From positions 62,001 to 126,000 of the forward strand of contig DFGJ01000021.1 of NCBI GenBank assembly GCA_002372375.1: a DNA stretch of 64,000 nt, given 5' to 3'. The translations under genes and the position numbers were made by a program. This DNA is from Ruminococcaceae bacterium UBA3753. GTDB taxonomy: Bacteria > Bacillota > Clostridia > Oscillospirales > Acutalibacteraceae. The notes under the pieces were generated by a model, which saw nothing but the letters and a program-made list of their open reading frames with translations, was not told the origin of the DNA and did no database searches. Shown here piece after piece: positions 9,338 to 18,261 of this stretch; position 1 is the stretch's first letter, and the number at the start of each line of letters is the position of its first letter.

Positions 9338-11011
9338 ATGTACAGGGCTCTTTACAGAAAATGGAGACCTAACAGGTTTTGTGACGTCATTGGGCAAGAA
9401 TGCAGTACGGAAATACTGGAAAGTGAAGTCTTGTCCGATAAGATTGGTCATGCTTACCTTTTTATAGGGCCACGGGGTACAGGAAAGACTACATGTGCAA
9501 GGATCTTTTCAAAAGCAATAAATTGTACTAATAGTGAATCTAGTGAAAAACCGTGTTTCGTTTGTAAGAACTGTACATTGGCAGAAAATGAAACACTGCA
9601 GGATATAATTGAATTGGATGCTGCAAGTAACAACGGTGTAAATGATATTCGAGAAATATGTGAATCCACACGGTTTACGCCTGTTGTGTGCAAGTATAAG
9701 GTTTACATAATCGATGAAGTTCATATGCTCTCTACGGGTGCTTTTAATGCTCTTTTAAAGACTCTAGAAGAGCCGCCGGACCATGTAGTTTTTTTATTAG
9801 CTACTACCGAAGTAAACAAAATTCCACCTACCATATTATCTCGCTGTCAAAAATTTGAATTTAGAAAAATTTCTGTGGAAAAAATAGCAGAAAGGTTGAT
9901 CTTTGTAGCAAATAATGAAAAAATAAATTTAGAAAAAAAAGCTGCCGTTAGTATAGCTGACTGTTCTGATGGTGCCATGAGGGATGCTCTTTCTATACTG
10001 GATAAATGTGCCTCAGTTAGCAATGATGTAACAGAGGAATTAGTTTGTAAAACTTTAATGATTGTTGATGAAGAATCGGTTTTTAAGCTGCTTGAGTGTA
10101 TTGTGAACAAAAATTTAAAAGATGCTTTTGTGCAGTTAGCAAACGTAGAATTTTTGTCCGACAGTGTTTCCGATTTGTTTTCCAGACTGATTTTTATGTT
10201 CAGGGATCTAATGATATCAAAATCTGGGGTTGATGTTAGAAATATTACAAATTTAAGTGGAAGTTTGATCGATAAAATAAAAAAAGTATCCAATAATATA
10301 AGCTTAAGCAGTATTCTTTCAATACTAGATAAATTGCAGGAGTATGCCCAAAAGCTGCCATATGCGCTGGATAAGGAACTTTTATTTCAATCTGCATTAA
10401 TAAAAATATGTGAAGATCAGTATCCAAATTCTGGTATCAAACAGGATGTTGCTTGTGAAAGATTGCAGTTGGAGAACAGACTTAGTGTTATAGAGAATGA
10501 ACTGAAAAAGGTGCAATCTAGCAAAGAAAGTTTAATTCCAATTAACGAAATGCAATCTGAAAAACGGAGTGTTTCGAATGATGATGCTGTGCAAACTCAA
10601 AAGATAACCAGTGAGAATTTAATAAAAAATGCAAAAAAAATGGAGAATTGGTCAGAGGTTCTAGAAATACTCAAAGGCACATCACGTACTGTATACAGCG
10701 CTTTTAAAGGTTCAAGTGCGTACATAAGTGATGGTTATGTCCTTATTGATTCTCCAGCAAATTTGGCCTTTGACTTATTAAAAAAATCTGTACAAAGAGA
10801 TAAAATTCGAGATATAATAAAAAAGGTTACGGGAAGGCATTATAGACTTGGTCCTTACAAAAAGCTGGTTGGTTCAGAAGGTGTTGTAGGGAAGGTTGGG
10901 ACCTCTCTTGTAGGTACTGGGAGTAATGGTAGTGAGTCAGATCCGCTCAATGTTTTTATCAATAGGGCGAGGGACTTGGGGATTGATGTGGTTTTAAAAG
11001 GCGGAGATTGA
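9338..11011 (+). CDS. dnaX: DNA polymerase III subunit gamma/tau
   Basis: Clamp-loader ATPase that loads the sliding clamp at the replication fork. The 557 residues begin MYRALYRKWRP, a conserved start, with AAGGA upstream. Walker A GPRGTGKTT lies near residue 45, followed by the zinc-binding cysteines, Walker B/DEVH motif (IIDEVHML), sensor 1 and the ILSRCQKFEF arginine-finger motif (SRC). The C-terminal third (tau-like part) is shorter and less conserved. A perfect TATAAT at 9290-9295 is a plausible -10 with a poor -35. The gene heads the canonical dnaX-ybaB-recR cluster, 24 bases before ybaB. It ends in TGA. Confidence 0.93.
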   Translation: MYRALYRKWRPNRFCDVIGQECSTEILESEVLSDKIGHAYLFIGPRGTGKTTCARIFSKAINCTNSESSEKPCFVCKNCTLAENETLQDIIELDAASNNGVNDIREICESTRFTPVVCKYKVYIIDEVHMLSTGAFNALLKTLEEPPDHVVFLLATTEVNKIPPTILSRCQKFEFRKISVEKIAERLIFVANNEKINLEKKAAVSIADCSDGAMRDALSILDKCASVSNDVTEELVCKTLMIVDEESVFKLLECIVNKNLKDAFVQLANVEFLSDSVSDLFSRLIFMFRDLMISKSGVDVRNITNLSGSLIDKIKKVSNNISLSSILSILDKLQEYAQKLPYALDKELLFQSALIKICEDQYPNSGIKQDVACERLQLENRLSVIENELKKVQSSKESLIPINEMQSEKRSVSNDDAVQTQKITSENLIKNAKKMENWSEVLEILKGTSRTVYSAFKGSSAYISDGYVLIDSPANLAFDLLKKSVQRDKIRDIIKKVTGRHYRLGPYKKLVGSEGVVGKVGTSLVGTGSNGSESDPLNVFINRARDLGIDVVLKGGD

Positions 11012-11035
11012 TTTTTATTTCGGGAGAGTGTTGTC

Positions 11036-11395
11036 GTGAAAGCGAATTTGCCAAAAAAGTTTAGGGGTGGTGGGCAAAGTAACCCCCGTGAGGCCCTTCA
11101 TCAAGCGCAGGTAATGCAGAAAAAGATGGAAGAATTAATTTCTGAACTTAGTAATAAGGAATATGTGGTTTCGTCTGGTGGGGGTATGATAAAGGTGACT
11201 TTGACCGGGGACATTAAGGTAAAAAGTATAGAAATTGATCCTGAGGTTGTCAACAAGGACGATATATCTATGTTAGAAGATATAGTGGTTGCAGGAGTTA
11301 ATGAAGCTATATCTGTGGCGAGGTCCGAGAAAGACAAAGCCCTAGAGGAGCTTTCTGGCTCTGCTGACATTTCTGGTATGTTGGGCATGCTTTAA
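11036..11395 (+). CDS. YbaB/EbfC family nucleoid-associated protein
   Basis: Small DNA-binding protein that forms a homodimer with protruding arms. Its 119 residues include the basic/Gly-rich N-terminus (FRGGGQSNPREA), the helical arm (AQVMQKKMEELISELSNK), and the conserved GGGMIKVTLTGDIKVKSIEI beta core. The C-terminus ends in the family's Gly/Met tail (SGMLGML). It starts at GTG 11036 after GGGAGAG and belongs to the dnaX operon. The 1.36 kb before recR, instead of a short spacer, is unusual and holds a repeat array that may derive in part from this gene's own 3' end. Confidence 0.9.
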   Translation: MKANLPKKFRGGGQSNPREALHQAQVMQKKMEELISELSNKEYVVSSGGGMIKVTLTGDIKVKSIEIDPEVVNKDDISMLEDIVVAGVNEAISVARSEKDKALEELSGSADISGMLGML

Positions 11396-11479
11396 ATTTG
11401 TTTTTTATTTTCAGTTCACTTATAGGTTAGTGATTAGCGTTTTTGTTGACTATTTTTTTGCTAAAAGTGGAGGTTGTCC

Positions 11480-12400
11480 TCTTCTGGGTGTGGTTGTATC
11501 CAAACATAGAGGTTGTTTCTTGTAATGATGTGGCGTTAATGCTCTCTTTTTTGGAATTTTTCAGTTTCTTCGGTTATCTTGAGGAGTTGACAGTTTTTGT
11601 CAAAGACGGACACTGTTGTCTGCGCGGTGTTGGAGCTATTTTTTGAAATGATGCGACATTAATATTCTTGCTTGGAGAATTTTTTGGTTTCCTCAGTTGT
11701 TTTTTTGTGTTGAGGTTTTTTTGTTAAAGACGGACACTGTTGTTTGCGCGGTGCTGGTTGGAGCTGTTTTTTGAAATGATGTAGCATAAATGTTCGCGCC
11801 TGGAAAATTTTTTGGTTTCCCCAGTTGCTTTTTTGTGTTGAGGTTTTTTTGTTAGGTGTGTGCGCTGCTGGCTGCGGGCTTTTGGTTGCAGCCAAAAGTT
11901 AAAGCTATTTTTTTATAATAGTGTAGCATTGATGTTCTCTTTTTCTGAATTTTTCAGTTTCTTCGGTTATCTTGAGGCGTTGATGTTTTTTGTTAAAGAT
12001 GGACACTGTTGTCTGCGCGGTGTTGGAGCTCTTTTTTGAAATGATGTGACATTAATATTCTCGCTTGGAGAATTTTTTGGTTTCCCCAGTTGTTTTTTGG
12101 CGTTGATGTTTTTTGTTAAGGATGGACACTGTTGTCTGCGCGGTGTTGGAGCTGTTTTTTGAAATGATGTGACATTAATATTCTCTCTTGGAAATTTTTT
12201 TGGTTTCCTCAGTTGTTTTTTTGTGTTGAGGTTTTTTTGTTAGGTGTGTGCGCTACTGGCTGCGGGCTGTTGGTTGCGTCTGGCATAGAAGTCGTTTCTT
12301 GTAATAATGTGGCGTTAGCGCTCTCGTTTGAGGAATTGTTCAGTTTTTTCGGTTGCTTTGAATTGATGTCAATGTTTTTTCTATTGTTCTCAAGATATAA
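11480..12400. repeat. Degenerate tandem array, ~123-bp unit, between ybaB and recR
   Basis: Roughly seven imperfect direct units. The landmark GGACACTGTTGTCTGCGCGG recurs near 11608, 11732 (one mismatch), 12001 and 12124, a spacing of 123-124 bp between adjacent copies, with diverged units between. Each unit also carries GGAGCT...TTTTTTGAAATGATG and a TTTTCAGTT...GGTT segment. The stretch from the ybaB 3' end (GGAGCTTTCTGG, TGACATT, then TTTTCAGTT after the stop) shows the same landmarks in the same order, so the array may have grown from the ybaB tail; by eye this is weaker than for fusA and tsaB. Short ORFs inside the array are chance frames. Confidence 0.7.
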
Positions 12401-12758
12401 GAATTCGATATATTGAGTTATATTTGCACTGAAAGGCTTTTGCGGGTTTGAATCTCGACTTAGATGCTCCGTATGCAGTCTAGTAAGCTAAGCTGTGAGT
12501 TTAGGCGAGGTTGTGCCTTGGGTTGTGCGCTAGTTCTTCGTTTATTTGTTTTCTTTTTATATAAGTTTAAGTATACTTTGTTTAGTGGTTTTTTTTTGAA
12601 ATTCTACGAAACTCCGAAGATTGTTTTCTGTATAAGTGAGTTTTTTGTGTGTTTAAATTGTTGAACGAGCAGGGTTGTGGTAGCTATCTCCGTTATTTAA
12701 AGTTAAAAGTTCAGTTTAGTGGTCAAATTTCAGATTCACATAGTTTTAGGGTTGATGG
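12401..12758. other. Noncoding gap before recR
   Basis: About 360 bases between the repeat array and recR. No supported ORF; T-rich on the plus strand. Confidence 0.4.
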
Positions 12759-13373
12759 ATGTTAAATATGGGCGAGTATGTAGTTGCATCTCTTAAAAAT
12801 TTGGTTGAAAAGCTTAAAATGCTTCCAGGCATAGGCGAAAAATCGGCGCAAAGGTTAGCGTATCATATAATAGGTTTACAAAAAAATGAGATAAAGTCTT
12901 TTGTTGATGCTATTTTAGACGCAAAGACCAAGATTCATTTTTGCAGCATTTGTAAAAATTTAACAGACAGTGAAGTTTGCTCTATATGTTCTGATGAGAA
13001 CCGAGATGGTTCTACTATATGTGTTGTGGAGTCCCCTCAAGATGTTGTATCTTTTGAGAAATCCGGTGGATTTAATTTTAGGTATCATGTTTTGCATGGG
13101 GTGATTTCACCTTTGAATGGTGTAGGTCTTTCTGATATTTACATAGATGCACTTATAAAAAGACTTGAGGCTAACGGTGACGTTAAGGAAGTAATAATGG
13201 CAACAAATCCGACTATGGAAGGTGAGGCTACGGCGCTTTACATAAAAAAATTACTTAAACGCTTTGATATAAAAGTTACGAGACTGGCCTGTGGAGTTCC
13301 CATCGGCGGTGACCTAGAATATACTGATAAGATGACTCTTATACGAGCACTCGAGGGGCGAAGTAGTATGTAA
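12759..13373 (+). CDS. recR: Recombination protein RecR
   Basis: RecFOR-pathway protein that clamps DNA and helps load RecA at gaps. All RecR elements are present in 204 residues: helix-hairpin-helix LPGIGEKSAQRLAYH (about 22-36), a C4 zinc finger (CSICKN...CSICSD, about 61-79), a Toprim domain starting ICVVESPQDV, and the Walker-like ACGVPIGGDLEYTD tail. ATG 12759 is backed by AGGG eight bases upstream; ATG 12768 is an alternative. It completes the dnaX-ybaB-recR cluster, but the 1.36 kb spacer means it probably needs its own promoter. Confidence 0.93.
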   Translation: MLNMGEYVVASLKNLVEKLKMLPGIGEKSAQRLAYHIIGLQKNEIKSFVDAILDAKTKIHFCSICKNLTDSEVCSICSDENRDGSTICVVESPQDVVSFEKSGGFNFRYHVLHGVISPLNGVGLSDIYIDALIKRLEANGDVKEVIMATNPTMEGEATALYIKKLLKRFDIKVTRLACGVPIGGDLEYTDKMTLIRALEGRSSM

Positions 13374-14294
13374 GCATTTTTTGCTGTTTTTTGAGGAAAG
13401 CTGATTTTTGAGAAGTAAGTTATTAAAAATTGCATAAAACACCCCGATTGCTGTCACCCAATTACAGTAACAACCTGGGAAGAGTGGTCTACGAGTGAAT
13501 TGCAAGGTGAATCTTCTTTGGCAAAGATAGTTCTAAAAAGATATGAAAAATGGATCATGTTACCATAGAAAGTATAGTGAAAGTAGATGATTACTAATAA
13601 GGGATTATGTATCGCAGCAATATGGTTGTTTGGAGAGCTCTCAGACTATATTTTTTGTATATACTGTCTAAACGCCCAATTTTCTTGTTCTTTACGTGTA
13701 GGCAATTCCTCGCGGAACTGTAAGGCAAAAAGATGAGGTTTTTTGTTCTAAAGTGTTCTACCCCGCAGTCTATAACCAAAGTGGTTGCAAACATACGTTT
13801 CCTAAGATTTAGCAGATAATAATTAAATAATAAGAGGTCTTTATGAATTCTGTGACTTTCTATACCAGCATAACCTTTTTCTCTAAGTTGATCTACTTCT
13901 ATTTAAATTTTGCGAAAGGTCGAAATATAAAGATTCGTTACTAGAACTTACACGGATACTTATATTTTACGTACTTCAGTTTAATTGAATATTCTTACTG
14001 TCTCTCAAATAAAAGACACTATGAACAATATATGTATTGATAAAATTGCGGATTTTTCTAATTTTGGCCACCATTAAAAGTAGCATCGAAATCTAATGAA
14101 AGCAAACGAACTATTTCAATAATTATTAGAACTTATTTTCTAAACCGTCAATATAATTAGTCTGGGTTGTTTAGAATTTAACAACTGCACCAGTATTAGT
14201 ACGGAAAGTTACATAAAGCAAACAAAATCTTTAAATTTTTGTCGACCAACGTCAGTGTAGCTTAATTATATTTATAATTGAATTCCATAAGCAT
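13374..14294. other. Noncoding gap
   Basis: About 920 AT-rich bases between the convergent recR and protease genes. No supported ORF, RNA or clear repeat. Confidence 0.4.
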
Positions 14295-15620
14295 TCATTG
14301 CTTTTTTGTAAAAAAATTCAATGTTGACGCTATCAAATTTTTGTGCAAATCTACTTTTATTTCTTTTTCAGTGACCGCTTTTATAGAAAAGGCACCAAAT
14401 GTTCCATAATGTTTTTCAGAGTCTTGACCTGTTACGTCAACAAAATCGTTACCAAGTAGTATATAAGATTGATCACTTTTTTCAGTAAAACTTAGAGCAC
14501 TGTCTTTACCAACAACTTTGATACAAGGCGAAGAACAGTCTTTACGACCAGCATCTTTTTCGATGGATACTATTATGGCGCCTTTACCAGGTAAAATTTT
14601 TGCTGGAACATCAAGTTTTGCAGTAAAATACCCAGAATAAGGGACGGTACCAGAAGCCAGAGATTGCCACTTACTTTTATCGCTACTGGGCTTATTCCCA
14701 AAAAAAGATGAGGTGTAGTATATCCTATATACACAACCTTCAGCGTTTGTACCGAGCGTAATCTCTTTTAAGGTCTCATTTTCACCAAAACTAAATACAT
14801 TACAAGCCGTCAGATTGTCTTTTTGGCTAAACAGTCCCATATTTCCATATAGATCATGCTGATATATTTTTTCGCAAGGCTTATACTTTCTGACATCAGT
14901 AAAAGCTGTACATTCATCTAGAACTGTGCTGTATGGGAGCGTTTTATAGTAGTTTTTGGAACTATCAAAGCTATCTTTAACTAGCCAAACTTTTTTGCTA
15001 TCATTCCACCCGATCACTGAAACTGCGTGCCGGCCATCGTCACCTTTATAGTGAGTATATATCGCTCCGTATTTATCTATAGCACTTTTAATAGTATCGA
15101 TATTGTTTTCAATCTCTGCGATGCCTTTAACTGAACACACAGGTAACATGTTCTTATCTAAGTTAGAAAATTCCTCATCGATCAAACTATAACGTTTATC
15201 TTTTTCGTAGACAGGACCAGATCCTGAAATAAAATAACCACCAGGTACGGAAAAACTGTCTACACCTTCTTCGATTTTAACATGATATCCTTCCTCGTGA
15301 TCATTGCGGTTTGCCCAATTTAACAAATGTTTTTCAGAAAGACTGCCACTTAAAATTCCATTCTTACACATTGCTGTTTCCAAAGCCGATATAGCAGCAA
15401 AAGCCCAACAACTGCCACTGATCAATTGAAATTTTTTGCGTAAACCTTTCTTCATTAATAAACCGAAACACGTTGTTGGAACAACTGATAAATGATCTTC
15501 GAATTCTTCACGAATAGCACTGCAAAGAACAGAACCGGTTGAAGTCATAAGACTGGAAACGGAACCAAACACACAACTAGCGTAGGCAATAGAAAATAAT
15601 GTTTTTTTCGTACTTCGCAT
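14295..15620 (-). CDS. Secreted C1A papain-family cysteine protease with lectin-like C-terminal domain
   Basis: A 441-residue exported protein. ATG 15620 is preferred (GGGTGA five bases upstream); GTG 15629 would add three residues. Residues 1-28 form a signal peptide. The papain core begins with the oxyanion Gln and nucleophile in QLISGSCWAF (about 57-66), and the general-base His is in GRHAVSVIGW (about 205-214). The third catalytic residue, normally Asn in W-x-V-K-N-S, is Asp here (WLVKDSFD). After about residue 255 a beta-rich domain follows (FFGNKPSSDKSKW, VPYSGYFTAKL), as in clostridial proteases with a lectin-like domain. No propeptide of usual length precedes the core. The substrate is unknown; a secreted protease aimed at host or competitor is inference. 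Confidence 0.82.
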   Translation of the reverse strand: MRSTKKTLFSIAYASCVFGSVSSLMTSTGSVLCSAIREEFEDHLSVVPTTCFGLLMKKGLRKKFQLISGSCWAFAAISALETAMCKNGILSGSLSEKHLLNWANRNDHEEGYHVKIEEGVDSFSVPGGYFISGSGPVYEKDKRYSLIDEEFSNLDKNMLPVCSVKGIAEIENNIDTIKSAIDKYGAIYTHYKGDDGRHAVSVIGWNDSKKVWLVKDSFDSSKNYYKTLPYSTVLDECTAFTDVRKYKPCEKIYQHDLYGNMGLFSQKDNLTACNVFSFGENETLKEITLGTNAEGCVYRIYYTSSFFGNKPSSDKSKWQSLASGTVPYSGYFTAKLDVPAKILPGKGAIIVSIEKDAGRKDCSSPCIKVVGKDSALSFTEKSDQSYILLGNDFVDVTGQDSEKHYGTFGAFSIKAVTEKEIKVDLHKNLIASTLNFFTKKQ

Positions 15621-16037
15621 AAAAATCACCCAGCAGTCATTTTATCATGAAAAATAAAAAAAGTAAACAACAACTTATATTTTTAAGTGATATTAGGTAT
15701 ATTATACAAATCAGCTTTAAAACTACCCCCCCTAATGCTTATACATCTACCTAAAACACCGAAGTGCGCAAATAAATTTCATCATCTAACACCAAAAACG
15801 AAAACACCTCCACTTGCAATACGAAAAGTACAACACGCACCGTACTACCTGTAAAAATACTTTACCTAAAAACTTGCTTATAACTGGAAAATGTGCTACA
15901 CGGAATCAGACAAATTTACGTCCTCTAAAAAGCACTGAAAACTTACATAAAACTGATATAAGTAAAGTCCAGAACAATTCAAATACAAGCAAGAAAGCTT
16001 TGGGCTCAGAATAGCCAATCGAACAAGCAAACATGAG
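15621..16037. other. Noncoding gap
   Basis: About 420 bases between two minus-strand secreted-protein genes. A 66-codon plus-strand frame at 15814-16014 has no ribosome site or recognisable protein character. Confidence 0.4.
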
Positions 16038-17396
16038 CTAGCTAATCAGCCCCGGCGAATAATTTATAACACGCCCACTGCATCCAGGACAACCGCCCAC
16101 TCCGTCACTACCCTGAAAAAACCAATAGTTAGGATTATGCTTCGTACCACGGCCTCCTCTTCCGCCTTCTCCAGGAACAAAGGTACAATTTCCTTTGTTT
16201 AAAACTTTTCCGTGATCCGGTTCAACAAAAAAAACATCTGCACCGTTACCTCCCTTGCCACCATCACCTCCGCTTCCTCCCCATAGAAGAAAGCCAATGG
16301 GCGCATAAGCTATCTCGCCACCCTCACCACCGTCAGACGCCTTAGCTACCAAATTTTCTAAAGTCAAACTTCCACTTAAAACTTTAAACAAAGGTTTACT
16401 GCTAATTCCTGCATACCCTTTTCTAGAAAAAACAGGTCCACTACTACTATCGATGAAAGAAGCTTTCGAAGGGGTAAGACCAACTATTTTTCCTCGTATA
16501 TCTCTACCATTACTAAAAATTTTCACTTTCACCGTATCGTCGTATTCATAATATGCTTCCTGCACTTTCTCTTCATACGCTGGCACCAAAACATCATAAT
16601 ACCTTGTTTGAGAACTACGTTCATTCGAATCACCGCAAATTTCGGTACTTTTTCCACTATCTGTATAAATACTTTCACTTCTTCTCTCAAACCTTGGTTT
16701 GTGATGAACTGTTTTCTCTCTAAATCTTTTATCTTTTCTACCTACAATTATAGATGCATCTGGGAAAATAGACAAAGTGTGCCCATTTAAATCTAAGTTT
16801 GCTCCATCAGGCAATATAAGGTCATTTGTCACACATATATCATCAACCAGTCTAACATTAATTAAACCTTGTTCATCCTTTTTGCCTTTTTCAAGTGCAT
16901 CAACCAAATCAGGATAAGTAGCTACCTTAACATAACTATTCTTATCACAAAAATTCCTCGAATAATCTGTGCCAATACTCTGATCAACACAAGAATCTAC
17001 GTTATATACCACGTTGTTATAGTCATTTCTTTTACAAGAACCGCGAGGATAATCTGCACTACTTGACCAATCCATACATGAATTTACATTACGTACTGAA
17101 TCGTTATAGTCATTTCTTCTACAAGAACCGCTAGAATAATCTACACTGCTGGACCGATCCACACATGAATTTACATTATGTACTGAATCGTTATAGTCGC
17201 TTCTCCCACAAAAGTCGCGAGAATAAGCTGCATTGCTGCTGGACTGATTAACACAAGAACTTGCGTTACGTACTGCATCGTTATAGTTATTTCTTCTACA
17301 AGAACCGCGTGAATAATCTGCGCCAACGCCAATACATGAACTTTCCAGAGCAGCGGTAAAGAATGGTATAACAAACAATTTAAAGCCTGCCTTCAT
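16038..17396 (-). CDS. Secreted protein with Cys-pair repeats and a Gly-rich beta-helix-like C-terminus
   Basis: ATG 17396 has a run of six G as ribosome site. Residues 1-25 are a signal peptide. Residues 27-155 hold five copies (the last partial) of a 29-30-residue repeat, each starting with Tyr and containing two cysteines: Y-S-x-G-S-C-R-R-N-D-Y-N-D then V-x-N-V-x-S-C. A middle part (VKVATYPDLVDALEK, then NDLILPDGANLDLNGHTLSI) resembles the start of right-handed beta-helix/polymorphic-toxin-like passenger proteins. The last ~110 residues are very Gly-rich (GGSGGDGGKGGNGADVF). 452 residues in all. It follows the protease gene's orientation. Probably a surface or secreted adhesin-like protein; no enzymatic motif is seen. 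Confidence 0.75.
   Translation of the reverse strand: MKAGFKLFVIPFFTAALESSCIGVGADYSRGSCRRNNYNDAVRNASSCVNQSSSNAAYSRDFCGRSDYNDSVHNVNSCVDRSSSVDYSSGSCRRNDYNDSVRNVNSCMDWSSSADYPRGSCKRNDYNNVVYNVDSCVDQSIGTDYSRNFCDKNSYVKVATYPDLVDALEKGKKDEQGLINVRLVDDICVTNDLILPDGANLDLNGHTLSIFPDASIIVGRKDKRFREKTVHHKPRFERRSESIYTDSGKSTEICGDSNERSSQTRYYDVLVPAYEEKVQEAYYEYDDTVKVKIFSNGRDIRGKIVGLTPSKASFIDSSSGPVFSRKGYAGISSKPLFKVLSGSLTLENLVAKASDGGEGGEIAYAPIGFLLWGGSGGDGGKGGNGADVFFVEPDHGKVLNKGNCTFVPGEGGRGGRGTKHNPNYWFFQGSDGVGGCPGCSGRVINYSPGLIS
16932..17318 (-). repeat. Five in-frame ~88-bp repeats coding the Cys-pair units
   Basis: Direct tandem DNA repeats of 90, 87, 87 and 87 bases and a partial fifth, encoding repeat starts at Tyr 28, 58, 87, 116 and 145. 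Landmarks such as ATCGTTATAGTCATTTCTTC recur with few changes on the plus strand. Unit lengths are multiples of three, so copy number can change without breaking the frame. Confidence 0.85.
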
Positions 17397-18252
17397 AAAA
17401 ACCCCCCTATTATCATAGAAACAATAATATTTGCATTATAAACCAGAATATTTAAAGAATCAAGTTGCAAATGTAAACTTATTTATGTTTTTAAGAAATA
17501 AAACAAAAATTCAAAATTTAATTCAAACTAGTTTAAAAAGTTATTTAATTCTTTTAATAAAAATAAAAGTTCTATATAGTATAGTCGGACATAAAAAAGT
17601 GGCATTTTTTGTGAGAAAGATCAATCTAACTAGTACATTTAAACAATTACTTACCTAAGAGGTAGAGTTTTTTGTAGGTATGCAAATTTTCCATTTCAGT
17701 AAGTTTTGGCCTAGTGCCCTATTATAGAAAGTTCATAAGATGTAGATCATCGATATTTAAACAATTTTTTTCGGTACTACGTTCTTATACTAGCCAGTGG
17801 ATGGTGCTGTATCCTGGTTTTCGAAACAAATAGTATTTTTATTACAAAAGTTCAGTGCGCACCAACATGTGCTTTTTAGAGCAAAGACATATCTAAGTCT
17901 GATCCTTATGAATTTATAATTTATTAAAATATGATAATAAAAAATTAATTTAAAATATCTAAAATATTAATAAATAGTTCATATTTGTGGAAAAGTACTT
18001 TAACTCGGCATTTAAATTTAAACTGAACTTAAAACGACGATATGTCTCTTAATCAATTATTTCACCGTTTTGTAACTTAATTCTATCAATTTTTTGTTTA
18101 CAGATGATTTTTCCCTTATATTCCTATTTTATGTTTAATATCGACAATTATATTCTGTTTTGCTAATAATTTCTAAAAAAATAACACCATTAACAGACAA
18201 ACCTTTCGTTCTCCTAGGCGTATAATTTCGTGTATTAAACAAATTTTGGGAG
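17397..18252. other. Noncoding gap between divergent genes
   Basis: About 850 AT-rich bases between the Cys-repeat protein and spoIIE, transcribed in opposite directions. Must hold both promoters, but none is clear enough to place. No ORF supported. Confidence 0.4.
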
Positions 18253-18261
18253 ATGATGCCT

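Noticed and set aside
11659..11895. Lys/Gln-rich minus-strand ORF in the ybaB-recR array
   Set aside because: Chance frame in repeated DNA; period not a multiple of three across units and no ribosome site.
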